Assembly (NCBI GenBank): GCA_029776205.1
Contig: JAKOTQ010000111.1
Span: 1 to 47,562 of the forward strand
DNA length: 47,562 nucleotides
Direction: 5' to 3'
Origin: Bacillota bacterium
Lineage (GTDB): Bacteria > Bacillota > UBA4882 > UBA8346
Below the pieces are notes generated by a model. It saw nothing but the letters and a program-made list of their open reading frames with translations, ran no database searches and was not told the DNA's origin. Shown piece by piece: positions 8,252-16,163 of this stretch; the first letter of the stretch is position 1, and each line of letters starts with the position of its first letter. The position numbers and the translations under genes are program-made.

Positions 8252-8279
8252 TATACTATGATGAATAGAGATTTCCCGT
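8252..8279 (-). promoter_or_regulatory. Sigma-K-like promoter before the GerE-like gene
   Basis: On the minus strand CATAGTATA (8252-8260) fits CATAnnnTA, and AC (8278-8279) lies 17 bases upstream. The start codon is about 40 bases downstream. This is what is expected if the gene is the GerE equivalent. Confidence 0.6.
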
Positions 8280-8482
8280 TCTTTGAATTGCGGTACCTCC
8301 ATCAGCAGAAATGATCATGTATATAAGAAATGCAGAGTAAACTGCATTTTTCCCTTAGCGAAGCAGGTATGCCTATTCTGATACATGATATGCCCAGGTG
8401 ATGCAGAGAGTGATCAAAACGAGCTTTTGTCTTAGATCAACCTACGGGACAACCGGCTGAAACGCCATGCGTTTGTCCTAAA

Positions 8483-8525
8483 ACAAAAAAGAGGCCAGGA
8501 AACATAATTATAGGCTAACCTGACC
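8483..8525 (-). terminator. Terminator overlapping the end of the AraC-type fragment
   Basis: GGTCAGG (8519-8525) and CCTGGCC (8493-8499) pair across a 19-base loop on the minus strand and are followed by TCTTTTTTG. The 5' arm lies inside the last codons of the preceding reading frame. A further nested inverted repeat (AAACGC CAT GCGTTT) lies at about 8459-8473. Confidence 0.6.
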
Positions 8526-8798
8526 CCCAATCTGTTTAACTGACAGAAGCTGATTGACTTTGGGATCAAAAGCAATTTGATTACATAAACGGGTTACCTC
8601 TTGAGTAACGGCGTCCATTTCCTTTTGAAGGCGGCTTAAAAAGATCGTATTGGATTTACTGATCTGTTTTTCAAGAACTTTGGCTGTTTGAGTATATATC
8701 AGAGTTGTGATCACTAGAGGCAACATCAAGATAACCAAATACGACAATAACCATGTCAGTAAAATCCGATGCTTTCGTAAAAAATGCAGTGAAAACAT
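8508..8798 (-). pseudogene. N-terminal remnant of a membrane AraC-type regulator
   Basis: Only 96 residues remain from the ATG at 8798, which has AAGAGGTG upstream; an earlier ATG at 8825 is less likely. The segment holds one transmembrane helix (LLTWLLSYLVILMLPLVITT). A coiled stretch follows with LSRLQKEMDAVTQEVTRLCNQ and AFDPKVNQLL. This is how YesN/YtdP-like regulators of about 700 residues begin before their sensor and AraC domains, which are absent here. It ends at a stop immediately followed by a terminator hairpin. It could be a decayed gene or a small membrane protein retained in its own right; I favour a remnant. Confidence 0.6.
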
Positions 8799-8833
8799 TC
8801 CCTGACACCTCTTTTGGAATCTCAATCCTTGTC

Positions 8834-9241
8834 TTATGATCCTATCTGGCTGAAAAACTCCTTCAAGGCTTTCGTCCCTTGCTTGTCGATCTTAAAGTTC
8901 GTGGAATTTACGCAAACATGCTTAGTAAAACCGGTGGCCAGTATCTTACCGGTTTCCACATTTCGAACCGTATACGAAAAAGCAAATTCTACCCCGGATG
9001 AGGGTTCCATTACTGTTTCCACTGCAACCAGATCATCATAATAAGCTGGACTTAGATATTTACATCCGCTTTCAACCAGCGGCAACATCCATCCTTTGGC
9101 TTCACATTCTCGATAAGGCAACTGATGTTCACGCATCCATTCCGTGCGCCCAGCCTCAAACCAGATTAAATAAACCGAATGATGAACAATGCCCATACCG
9201 TCCGTCTCTTGATACCGGACGCGAAACTGTACCGTTGACAA
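8834..9241 (-). CDS. YbgC/FadM-type acyl-CoA thioesterase (hotdog fold)
   Basis: This 135-residue hotdog protein has FRVRYQETDGMGIVHHSVYLIWFEAGRTEWM, the 4HBT active-site helix with its conserved aspartate. Length matches single-domain YbgC enzymes, which hydrolyse short or aromatic acyl-CoA thioesters in the cytoplasm. Translation starts at a TTG at 9241, supported by GGAGG eight bases upstream. It precedes the AraC-type remnant by few bases, with no evident functional link. The substrate cannot be assigned. Confidence 0.88.
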   Translation of the reverse strand: MSTVQFRVRYQETDGMGIVHHSVYLIWFEAGRTEWMREHQLPYRECEAKGWMLPLVESGCKYLSPAYYDDLVAVETVMEPSSGVEFAFSYTVRNVETGKILATGFTKHVCVNSTNFKIDKQGTKALKEFFSQIGS

Positions 9242-9438
9242 GATTTTCCCTCCTTGAAGATTATAAATTCTTAATTAATATTATCCATCGATTCCGCATC
9301 TACCTTCCCTTTTGCGGAAAAAAACAATATTTATTGAAATTATTTCCTATCAGCGAGTTTTATCAAATCGTGGTCTCCCAGTATGTGGTTAAAGAAACCG
9401 ACGAAAGCTGCCGATAGTTTAACCAAGGAGTGATTAAC

Positions 9439-9588
9439 ATGAGCATGATTTCAAAAAATCTTAAAGTTACTGAAGTGAATTCACGCAAACGTGTACTCTT
9501 TTACATCGTCCTGCTCACACTCTTCGTCAACGCTGTCATCGTCGTCTTCAATTTTCTCTTTACTTGCCTTGGGTATTATCGGTTTTAA
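9439..9588 (+). CDS. Small 49-residue single-pass membrane protein
   Basis: The ATG at 9439 follows AAGGAGTG at ideal spacing. The 49-residue product has a polar N-terminus (MSMISKNLKVTEVNSRKR) and one strong hydrophobic helix (VLFYIVLLTLFVNAVIVVF), ending in LGYYRF. It stands alone on the plus strand between two minus-strand genes and has a terminator after it. I do not recognise the family. The good ribosome site, helix and terminator argue that it is real. Confidence 0.6.
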   Translation: MSMISKNLKVTEVNSRKRVLFYIVLLTLFVNAVIVVFNFLFTCLGYYRF

Positions 9589-9629
9589 GTTACCCATATT
9601 TCGCTTGAAGTTTATCCATTTAAACTAAA

Positions 9630-9653
9630 AACCCTCAACATTAGTTGAGGGTT
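9630..9653. terminator. Bidirectional terminator
   Basis: AACCCTCAAC ATTA GTTGAGGGTT is a perfect 10-bp stem with a 4-base loop, flanked by T-rich sequence in the plus direction and TTTTTAG in the minus direction. It can end both the 49-residue gene and the HAD gene. Confidence 0.88.
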
Positions 9654-9678
9654 CTTTCATTTCTTTAATATCCTCGTA

Positions 9679-10278
9679 TCAAGCTTTAACGTCTGCCTTT
9701 AGGAAAGGCCGGACATCCGTCGCGATCATCCCGCCGCGCCGGGCCGCTTCCAATCCTTTATCTCCGTCTTCAAACACCTGACAATATTCAGGCGGAATCT
9801 TCATTAACTCAGCACACTTTAAAAAAGTCTCCGGATCAGGTTTACAACGCGTCACATCATCGGCTGTCACGATTTTGTCAAAATATCGATCCAGCCCCGT
9901 AATCTGCAGATTCACCAATGCGACCTGCCGATACTCGCCTGTCCCGAGAGCCATTGGCAATTTGCCTGCGTATTCTTGAACGATCCGAAATACCGGTTTT
10001 ATCACTTGAATATTTTCATTCAACCGAAGATAGGCTTCGTTTTTAGCCTGAATGATCGTTTCCGGATCGAGGTTTAATCCTTGCTGACAATTGATATAAT
10101 GAACGATCTCTCCGGTCGACATCCCTGCCAGTTGATAAAATAACTTTTCCGGATACTCGAAACCATACCGTCTGGCCGTCTCCTGCCAAGCCTGCAAATG
10201 GGCAGGCATTGTATCGATCAACGTCCCGTCAATGTCAAAGATCAACCCCCGCGCCCTGGGGTCTACTGTTAATGGCAT
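9679..10278 (-). CDS. HAD-superfamily hydrolase, beta-phosphoglucomutase/YqaB-like
   Basis: The 199-residue protein has HAD motif I as FDIDGTLIDTMPAH (nucleophile aspartate in DIDGT), a small helical cap (residues about 25-85), and motif II near MALGTGEYRQVAL. Motif III/IV is CKPDPETFLKCAELM followed by VFEDGDKGLEAARRGGM. It belongs to subfamily IA. The family dephosphorylates or isomerises sugar phosphates such as fructose-1-phosphate or beta-glucose-1-phosphate. Motif II is TGEY rather than the common S/TSS, leaving phosphatase the likelier activity, with substrate open. It is monocistronic, with a shared terminator downstream. Confidence 0.85.
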   Translation of the reverse strand: MPLTVDPRARGLIFDIDGTLIDTMPAHLQAWQETARRYGFEYPEKLFYQLAGMSTGEIVHYINCQQGLNLDPETIIQAKNEAYLRLNENIQVIKPVFRIVQEYAGKLPMALGTGEYRQVALVNLQITGLDRYFDKIVTADDVTRCKPDPETFLKCAELMKIPPEYCQVFEDGDKGLEAARRGGMIATDVRPFLKADVKA

Positions 10279-10711
10279 CCGTTAAACTCCGTTTCTATGA
10301 TAATTTACGCGTCTATTATACTTTGTTTGGGGCCATATATAAATAAGTATTCAATAAAAGCAATCTCGCTTAGACCGATACGGAAGTAATAGTGCATATT
10401 TACCATTTTGCTTAATAACCTCAGATTTAGTAATCAGTTCATTTCACCCCCGCTTTAACAATATTTTACTTTCGCTAAAATAACATATTAATTACTATAA
10501 CAAGAACACAGTTGAAACGAATTGTGTCTAAATAAGTTCGTAATTTTCCATCAGAAACTCTAGCTTTTAGAGATTTATATCTTCTCCCAAATAACAATTT
10601 AATAGACTTTCCAATTTTTTCAAACAAGCTTATTTTTCTAAATTAACAATTTAAAGGAAAATATATTTTTTGCTAGAATTTTATAATTATTATGTATTTG
10701 GGAGGATAATA
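10279..10711. other. AT-rich intergenic stretch with a possible tiny ORF
   Basis: About 430 bases of markedly AT-rich sequence separate the HAD gene from the plus-strand island. On the minus strand GGGGGTG lies seven bases before a CTG at 10437 that opens a 28-codon frame to a stop at 10351 (ITKSEVIKQNGKYALLL then PYRSKRDCFY). It has no ATG, GTG or TTG and looks more like the end of a lost gene than a working one. I see no RNA gene or clear promoter in the remainder. Confidence 0.3.
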
Positions 10712-11386
10712 ATGGGATATCATATTATTATTAAAAGTAATGAATGTATAAATAGATATTATATTGAAAATTTAGACCAGTTATATGACATTGAAGGTAT
10801 TGATAAAAATTCAATCATTTATCAAGCCGAAGAAACATGGAAGCCTTACTTAATTTCAGAAGTTGATCAATATCAAAAATATATAGATCGTAGTTTTAGA
10901 ATTGGAGTTAAAGCTGAAAAATTATTTGAAAAGTATGCAGATGAAAGCAATTTGATACTTGAAAAAATAGATCAAAGCAAAAAAAGTTTGGTTAAATATA
11001 TAAAACAATCCAATGGTAAACCCGTTAAACGTGGAGACTTTCTTGTGCGTGGTTATGAAGTTGAAAAATTGGTAGAAATCGAAGTAAAAGCAAGAAAATT
11101 TATTATAGATAAAGATATTGGGCTATGTTTTGGCTTAGATTACACCGAATTCAAAAGATTGGAAAACATGATGAACACTACAAAAAATCTAATTGTTTTT
11201 TCTGTTTATCAGGTGATTAATGACGAAATCCTTTCTGAAGTTCCATATTTCATTAGCTTACATGAAATAAAAAGTCTTAATAAAGAGAACGAATTAAAAT
11301 ATATTTCTGACGGTAAATTCATTCTTATTCCAATTAAACATTGTTCATTGGGTATAGATGGAATCAATAAATATATAAAAAATTAA
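10712..11386 (+). CDS. Unrecognised protein, AT-rich; possible PD-(D/E)XK-like nuclease core
   Basis: I choose the ATG at 10712 (224 residues) because TTGGGAGGATAATA precedes it; the frame is open from 10670. I do not recognise the family. There is a lysine- and glutamate-rich helical region at about 55-110. VEIEVKARKFIID at about 120 and LDYTEFKRLENMM then NLIVFSVYQV at about 145-175 have the spacing of an E-x-K core followed by a helix and strand in restriction-endonuclease-like folds. No signal peptide or membrane helix is seen. Base composition and codon use (A/T-ending) differ sharply from all neighbours, and the strand is opposite, suggesting transfer. The nuclease reading is speculative. 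Confidence 0.6.
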   Translation: MGYHIIIKSNECINRYYIENLDQLYDIEGIDKNSIIYQAEETWKPYLISEVDQYQKYIDRSFRIGVKAEKLFEKYADESNLILEKIDQSKKSLVKYIKQSNGKPVKRGDFLVRGYEVEKLVEIEVKARKFIIDKDIGLCFGLDYTEFKRLENMMNTTKNLIVFSVYQVINDEILSEVPYFISLHEIKSLNKENELKYISDGKFILIPIKHCSLGIDGINKYIKN

Positions 11387-11482
11387 TAAAACTGAGGTTA
11401 AAATTAGTCTTTTTTCAATAATTAGTGTAATTTGAGCACAAGATTTAATTTGAAATAACCTAAAAATATTTCTACTAAGTAA

Positions 11483-11887
11483 ACTATAAGTAATTTTTTT
11501 AAAAGAAGGTGTTACTTTTTATCATTAATCATTGCTCTACTTGCCTTTTATAACTCTATTACTTTCTCTCATTCTGGAAGAACCGATTCATTTGGAGGTC
11601 ATTGGGATCGCAAATACGGGACAGGCTATCATTATCATCATGGTATGCCAGCTCATCAACATCCAAAAGGTATTTGCCCCTACCAACAATCAAGTTCCCA
11701 AAATTCCAACAATAATGAAATCATGGCTATCCAACAAAAATTAACTGAACTTGGTTATAATCCTGGTCAAATTGATGGAATATTAGGACCAAAAACAAAA
11801 GAAGCTATTAAACAATTTCAAAAAGATAACGGATTGGTCGTCGATGGGATTTGTGGACCCAAGACAAAAGCGAAATTAGGATTATAA
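11483..11887 (+). pseudogene. YHYH-motif plus peptidoglycan-binding protein lacking a start codon
   Basis: The frame reads through a signal-peptide-like segment (KRRCYFLSLIIALLAFYNS). It continues into a YHYH domain (HSGRTDSFGGHWDR, then YHYHHGMPAHQHPKG) and a C-terminal peptidoglycan-binding domain type 1 (QQKLTELGYNPGQIDGILG, then TKEAIKQFQKDNGL and a second VDGICGPKTKAKLG). The open frame starts after a stop at 11480, but none of its codons before the YHYH motif is ATG, GTG or TTG. The first ATG (11645) would discard the signal peptide and most of the YHYH domain. A GAAGGTG sequence sits at 11505-11511. Either the start has decayed, a rare start is used, or a base is wrong. It is AT-rich like the preceding gene. 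Confidence 0.6.
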
Positions 11888-11983
11888 CTCATATAAATGT
11901 AATTTCTTTGGGGGAATCTTCTCTGATATATCTGATTTAAGTAACTTTTTCTATCAATACTCTCAATGCCTTCTCTCCCTTTT

Positions 11984-13528
11984 TCATTCAACCATCCCCC
12001 CATGACTCTTTCGATCCAAACTCCGGTACTGGATCGCTTCCGCCACATGGTTGATGCGGATCTGATCTTCTCCTGCCAAATCTGCAATGGTCCTGGCCAG
12101 TTTCAAGATTCGGTAATACGCCCGGGCGCTCAGGGAATACCGTTGCACCGCCTGTTGTAACAACATCCGGCTCTCCGCATCCACCTGACAATACTCCTTA
12201 ATATCCCGACTGCCCATTTGCGCATTGCAAAAGTAATCTTTCCCCCGAAACCGTCTTTGCTGAATAAGACGGGCCTGCTCCACCCGTTTCCGAATGGCCG
12301 CCGATGATTCTCCGGCCTGAATAGTATCATACTCAAACTCCTGCAAACGGGGGACTTCGATCTGGAGATCAAACCGGTCGAGCAAAGGGCCGGAAATCCG
12401 GCTTTGGTAACGGTGAATCTGGAGCGGGCTGCATGTACAGGTTTTATACGGATCGCCAAAATAGCCACAAGGGCATGGATTCATTGAGGCAGTCAGCATA
12501 AACCTGGCTGGATAGGATAAAGTCGCCGCCGCCCGGGCAATGGTTACCCGTCCGTCTTCCAAAGGCTGACGAAGCACCTCCAAAACTTCCCGTGAAAACT
12601 CCGGCAGTTCATCTAAGAAAAGCACTCCGTTATGGGCCAAGGTCACTTCTCCCGGCCGGGGAATTCTCCCGCCGCCAATTAACCCTGCCGAACTGGTGGT
12701 ATGATGGGGAGAACGGAAAGGCCGTTTACGGAGGAGTGACACTCCTGGTGGCAACAGACCGGCTACACTGTATATCTTGGTGATTTCGATGGATTCTTCA
12801 GTGCAAAGTGACGGCAAAATGCCGGGAAGGCGCCGCGCTAGCATCGTCTTGCCCGAACCCGGCGGGCCGATCATCAACAGATTATGGCCGCCGGCAGCAG
12901 CCACCTCCAAAGCTCTTTTTGCCTGTTCCTGTCCTTTGACATCGGCCAAATCTTCCTCCACACCGGTTACAGCCACCTCTTCCACAGACTGCTGAACCTC
13001 CGCCAGGTCCGGTTCCCAGGTTCCATTTAAAAAATTACAAACCTGATTTAAATTTTCGACAGGAACAGGATGAATCCCGTTCACGATCAATACTTCTCTC
13101 AGATTAGCAGCCGGGAGCACGATATGTTTCCATCCCGCTTCCCGGGCAGCCAAAGCCATTACCAGCATGCCGTTGACTGGCCGGACACTGCCATCCAACG
13201 CCAATTCTCCCACAAAGACCGTTTCCGGGATCTTTTCCAGGCTGATCTCATGTTTCGCTGCTAAAATTCCAATAGCAATCGGAAGATCAAAACCTGATCC
13301 TTCCTTCTTAATATTGGCAGGCGCCAAATTCACCGTTATCCGGTGAAAATGGAACTCCAACCCGGAATTTTTTATAGCCGCCCGGACCCGATCTCGGGCT
13401 TCCCGAACCGCTAAATCCGGTAATCCGACAATATCAAAACTTGGTACGCCACCGCCTAAATCTACTTCAATTTGGACCGGGTATCCGTCGATCCCGGCAT
13501 ACGCCAGACTAATAATTTTGGCTAGCAC
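11984..13528 (-). CDS. yifB: YifB/ComM-family Mg-chelatase-like AAA+ ATPase
   Basis: The 514-residue protein has the three-part YifB layout. An N-terminal ribosomal S5-like/Lon-type domain (about 1-170) is followed by an AAA+ domain with Walker A GPPGSGKT at 221-228 and Walker [11 protein letters not shown] near 301-310. A C-terminal Mg-chelatase domain carries a cysteine-rich insert ([17 protein letters not shown]). In transformable bacteria ComM drives branch migration during recombination; the role in Bacillota is not settled. The start is a GTG with GGAGGGG upstream. It follows yraN by 13 bases, so the two are co-transcribed. Confidence 0.93.
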   Translation of the reverse strand: MLAKIISLAYAGIDGYPVQIEVDLGGGVPSFDIVGLPDLAVREARDRVRAAIKNSGLEFHFHRITVNLAPANIKKEGSGFDLPIAIGILAAKHEISLEKIPETVFVGELALDGSVRPVNGMLVMALAAREAGWKHIVLPAANLREVLIVNGIHPVPVENLNQVCNFLNGTWEPDLAEVQQSVEEVAVTGVEEDLADVKGQEQAKRALEVAAAGGHNLLMIGPPGSGKTMLARRLPGILPSLCTEESIEITKIYSVAGLLPPGVSLLRKRPFRSPHHTTSSAGLIGGGRIPRPGEVTLAHNGVLFLDELPEFSREVLEVLRQPLEDGRVTIARAAATLSYPARFMLTASMNPCPCGYFGDPYKTCTCSPLQIHRYQSRISGPLLDRFDLQIEVPRLQEFEYDTIQAGESSAAIRKRVEQARLIQQRRFRGKDYFCNAQMGSRDIKEYCQVDAESRMLLQQAVQRYSLSARAYYRILKLARTIADLAGEDQIRINHVAEAIQYRSLDRKSHGGMVE

Positions 13529-13541
13529 AATTTCCCCTCCG

Positions 13542-13913
13542 TCAAAAAAAGGCGTTTTTTAGCAAAGTGATCCGATAGTCCTGGGTCGATGTGTATTCGA
13601 TGGAAACAATATCAAAACGGACAGGGGGTTCCCCCAGCCGATTGCGGCTCAGATAATCGAGGGCAGTTTTGGTCATGCGCTTCTGCTTTTTTCGAGAGAC
13701 GGCAAAATAACCGCTGCCAAAAGGAGATTGACTCCTCCAGGTTTTCACCTCAACAAAGCACCATATCTCTTGATCACGGCAAACTAAATCCACTTCCCCA
13801 TAAGAACAGCGATAATTGAAGGTAACAATCTGATATCCCTTTTCTTCAAGATAACGGGCAGCCACCTTCTCGCCCCAATCACCGATGACTTTTTTACTTC
13901 TCGTTTTGTTCAT
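13542..13913 (-). CDS. yraN: YraN family (UPF0102) nuclease-like protein
   Basis: This 123-residue protein begins with [19 protein letters not shown]. It shows the restriction-like core GEVDLVCRD at 39-47 and FVEVKTW at 53-59, which is the D...ExK motif of Holliday-junction-resolvase-like folds. Length is typical. The function of UPF0102 is not proven; a DNA-processing role beside YifB is a common inference. It is the first gene of a two-gene unit with yifB. Confidence 0.92.
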   Translation of the reverse strand: MNKTRSKKVIGDWGEKVAARYLEEKGYQIVTFNYRCSYGEVDLVCRDQEIWCFVEVKTWRSQSPFGSGYFAVSRKKQKRMTKTALDYLSRNRLGEPPVRFDIVSIEYTSTQDYRITLLKNAFF

Positions 13914-14010
13914 AATTGGTATTTTCGTTATTTATTGGAAATTTCCTGCAGCCGCTGTTATTAATAAGTTTCTCATTCACATTAGAACATTTGTTCGCTT
14001 TTGATTGATT

Positions 14011-14032
14011 AAAAAAGACCGGTTACCCGGTC
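14011..14032 (-). terminator. Terminator of the Gre-like gene
   Basis: GACCGG GTAA CCGGTC followed by TTTTTT on the minus strand, touching the stop codon at 14031. Confidence 0.9.
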
Positions 14033-14486
14033 ATAACGGCATTCGGATATTGCGCACTAAAAAATTAAAACTCCCACCGGGAGTTTGTACTTCAACTGTA
14101 TGCGAAACTTTCTGAGCTAATAGCCCTAACCCCACCGGTGATATATACGATGTCGTTCCCAAATTGCTCTGTTTGTTGAAAGGATGGGTAATCTTGTAAC
14201 AGAAAACCTCCTGAGTGCGTTGTTCGACAACCTCCACTTCGGAATTGATCAATACTAATGAAATTTCAGCCGGACCATTGCAAGCCCCGTCATCAACTTT
14301 AACCTTGGCAAGATAGGCCTCCACTGTGGCAATATAGTCATTCATGGTTTTACGGACCTTTTCCCGTTCGGGGGAAGCATAAGGAAATAAGGATAAGATC
14401 TCCTCCCGTTCCTCTTCCAGGACAACCAAGTCCCGAACCACTCTTTCAAAGGTTTTCCTGTTGATGACATCGGTTATGTGTTCCAT
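14031..14486 (-). CDS. Gre-like transcription factor with GreA/GreB C-terminal domain
   Basis: I place the start at the ATG at 14486 (151 residues) because GAAAGGAG precedes it; the frame is open to 14510. The C-terminal half ends with SPVGLGLLAQKVSHTVEVQTPGG and FLVRNI, matching the FKBP-like domain of GreA/GreB. The N-terminal half is predicted helical (TFERVVRDLVVLEEEREEIL, then SPEREKVRKTMNDYIATVE), consistent with a coiled coil. The acidic tip of GreA (GDLSENAEY) is not present; the corresponding turn reads FPYASPEREK. It probably binds RNA polymerase through the secondary channel but may not stimulate transcript cleavage. It is monocistronic with its own terminator. Confidence 0.75.
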   Translation of the reverse strand: MEHITDVINRKTFERVVRDLVVLEEEREEILSLFPYASPEREKVRKTMNDYIATVEAYLAKVKVDDGACNGPAEISLVLINSEVEVVEQRTQEVFCYKITHPFNKQSNLGTTSYISPVGLGLLAQKVSHTVEVQTPGGSFNFLVRNIRMPL

Positions 14487-14539
14487 GACCCTGCTCCTTT
14501 CAATTAACATTTAATGGGAAATTCCCAACTAAACGAGAA

Positions 14540-14570
14540 GGCACCCCGTTTCTTTACAAAACGAAATGCC
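14540..14570 (-). other. Imperfect hairpin between ylqH and the Gre-like gene
   Basis: GGCA and TGCC arms enclose a second CGTTT / AAACG stem with unpaired bases between them. Only a mixed T-rich tail (TTCTCGTTT) follows on the minus strand, so a weak terminator for ylqH or a leader structure of the Gre-like mRNA are both possible. Confidence 0.35.
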
Positions 14571-14666
14571 TAATTTTATAGTAACATGATTTCTAACCAT
14601 TGTCAACTCTGGTACACATTTCCATTAAATGGTTTTTGTTAATTGGAGCCCTTTTCCGTGATATCC

Positions 14667-14999
14667 CTAACCCTTAGGTTCACTCGGACCCTTTCCATCG
14701 TTAGGAATTCCTCCGTCCTGCTCTAACCTTTGATCCACACTCCATATAAAAGCCAAGATCGATGCGACTAGCCGATAAGTCTCTTCCGGAATCGGAGTGC
14801 CTGGTGCAACCCGTGCCAAAATCTTGGCTAGTTCAGGCTCTGGATGGGTTGGAACTCCGGCTTCCACAGCCAGTTTCAGAATGGTCTCAGCCATTTCACC
14901 CTTGCCCGAGGCCACCACTACAGGTGCCGGATCCAGACCCGGACGATAGCGAAGAGCCGCTGCGTAACGAATCGGTTTTTCCCGGCAGATTATATCCAT
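14667..14999 (-). CDS. ylqH: YlqH: FlhB C-terminal-like (EscU/YscU/HrcU family) protein
   Basis: The 110-residue protein matches the cytoplasmic FlhB C-terminal domain (AAALRYRPGLDPAPVVVASGKG, ILKLAVEAGVPTHPEPELAK, IPEETYRLVASILAFIW). It lacks the membrane part and the NPTH autocleavage motif of true export-switch proteins. Gene order ylqG-ylqH after rnhB is the same as in Bacillus subtilis. Its start overlaps the end of ylqG by 10 bases, so the two are translationally coupled. A link to flagellar export is only suggested by homology. Confidence 0.85.
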   Translation of the reverse strand: MDIICREKPIRYAAALRYRPGLDPAPVVVASGKGEMAETILKLAVEAGVPTHPEPELAKILARVAPGTPIPEETYRLVASILAFIWSVDQRLEQDGGIPNDGKGPSEPKG

Positions 15000-16162
15000 A
15001 GGTCCACCCCTTCCGACACGTCCTTTTTAACCTTCACCGTCTCGATCTCAACGCGAACCTGACCCCCGATGATCTTTCGTAAAGTTTCCGTTTGGTCCGA
15101 CAATAATTGCTGAATCTCTTCCGACTCTACCTGAAAACGGATACGTGGAGATCGCCGGGGGCAAAAGATAACAGTAAATACGATCTCTCCCAGGTTTTCA
15201 GTGGGGACCACGACACGAATGAGCTGTTCCGTCATGGACTTGTCCACCTGTTGCTCTTCCTCCCAATGGACGACACATTCGCGGATTTTATCCCCAGCCA
15301 GTTGTACTAAAAACGGAAAGGCCCCGTAATTAACTGCGCGCGCCGCATCCCCGGAAGATCCCTTTTCACTCCATGTCGCAGGATGGCTGAGTAAATCCGC
15401 TATAATTTTCCATTTGTCTTTCGGTTCCCGAGCGGTTTCTTCAAGCATTGCCTCAGCCTCAAGCTGAATATCGTCGGCTGCATGTCTGTTATCTTGCAAT
15501 AGCCCAGCTGCTTTGGCAAAACCATTCGTTTCCGAAGCACGTTGACTGTCCTTCCACAAACGCCAAAGGGCTTGCATCAATTCCTCCGCATCCCCTTTCG
15601 GTTCAAACACAGCCCTCCTATCGACTAACCCCATTTCATTCAGCTTATTCCATAGATTTTCCCTGAGCTTTTTATCCTGATGAAGCCAAGCAATGATATA
15701 CCCTCCAAGGGAAGGAGGTAACCCGCGAAACAGCATCAATGCTGCCACTTTAGGGTTAGGATTTAATTGCAACTTCAATTGAAGTTCAGATAACAGCCGA
15801 TTGAGAGTATCAAGATTTTCTTTATTTACAGGCAGCCCTTGCTCTTTTAGAACATTGGCTAATAGATGTTCTTCGGAAAAGAGCCCTTCCATCATCCTGC
15901 CTTCGCTGAGATTCGCCAAAGTTTTAAGTTCGATCCGCTGACCGTCCGTCTTCTGAATGCCAAAAGCAAAAACCGAGCCAGTAGTCGGGAGATTCCCTTC
16001 TACTTTGGCCCGGATTTGATCGCCACCCACCTGAAGCAACACCTCATTATCCGTCACACTGATAATTTTGGCGACGATTTTTTGGCCTTCTTTCCATTGG
16101 TGCAGTATATTGGGAGACAGGTTTTGGGGTCGAATGAAAACTCCGGGTTGATTGACTCTCAC
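14990..16162 (-). CDS. ylqG: YlqG-like protein with FliK C-terminal-like region
   Basis: I choose the GTG at 16162, one base after the rnhB stop, with AAGAAGGAAC as ribosome site inside rnhB; the frame extends to a TTG at 16183. The product is about 390 residues. The N-terminal part has a beta-rich segment (EGQKIVAKIISVTDNEVLLQV). The middle is helical and poorly conserved. The C-terminal about 90 residues (IRVVVPTENLGEIVFTVIF ... IRFQVESEEIQQLLSDQ) resemble the hook-length-control FliK C-terminal domain. Position between rnhB and ylqH fits YlqG. Function unknown. Confidence 0.75.
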   Translation of the reverse strand: MRVNQPGVFIRPQNLSPNILHQWKEGQKIVAKIISVTDNEVLLQVGGDQIRAKVEGNLPTTGSVFAFGIQKTDGQRIELKTLANLSEGRMMEGLFSEEHLLANVLKEQGLPVNKENLDTLNRLLSELQLKLQLNPNPKVAALMLFRGLPPSLGGYIIAWLHQDKKLRENLWNKLNEMGLVDRRAVFEPKGDAEELMQALWRLWKDSQRASETNGFAKAAGLLQDNRHAADDIQLEAEAMLEETAREPKDKWKIIADLLSHPATWSEKGSSGDAARAVNYGAFPFLVQLAGDKIRECVVHWEEEQQVDKSMTEQLIRVVVPTENLGEIVFTVIFCPRRSPRIRFQVESEEIQQLLSDQTETLRKIIGGQVRVEIETVKVKKDVSEGVDLWI

Positions 16163-16163
16163 T

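Noticed and set aside
8446-8478. Nested inverted repeats below the AraC-type stub
   Set aside because: The stems are short, overlap one another and have no partner element; recorded only with the terminator entry.
11532-11744. Plus-strand open frame overlapping the YHYH gene
   Set aside because: It is out of frame with the clear YHYH and peptidoglycan-binding motifs and has no recognisable domain.
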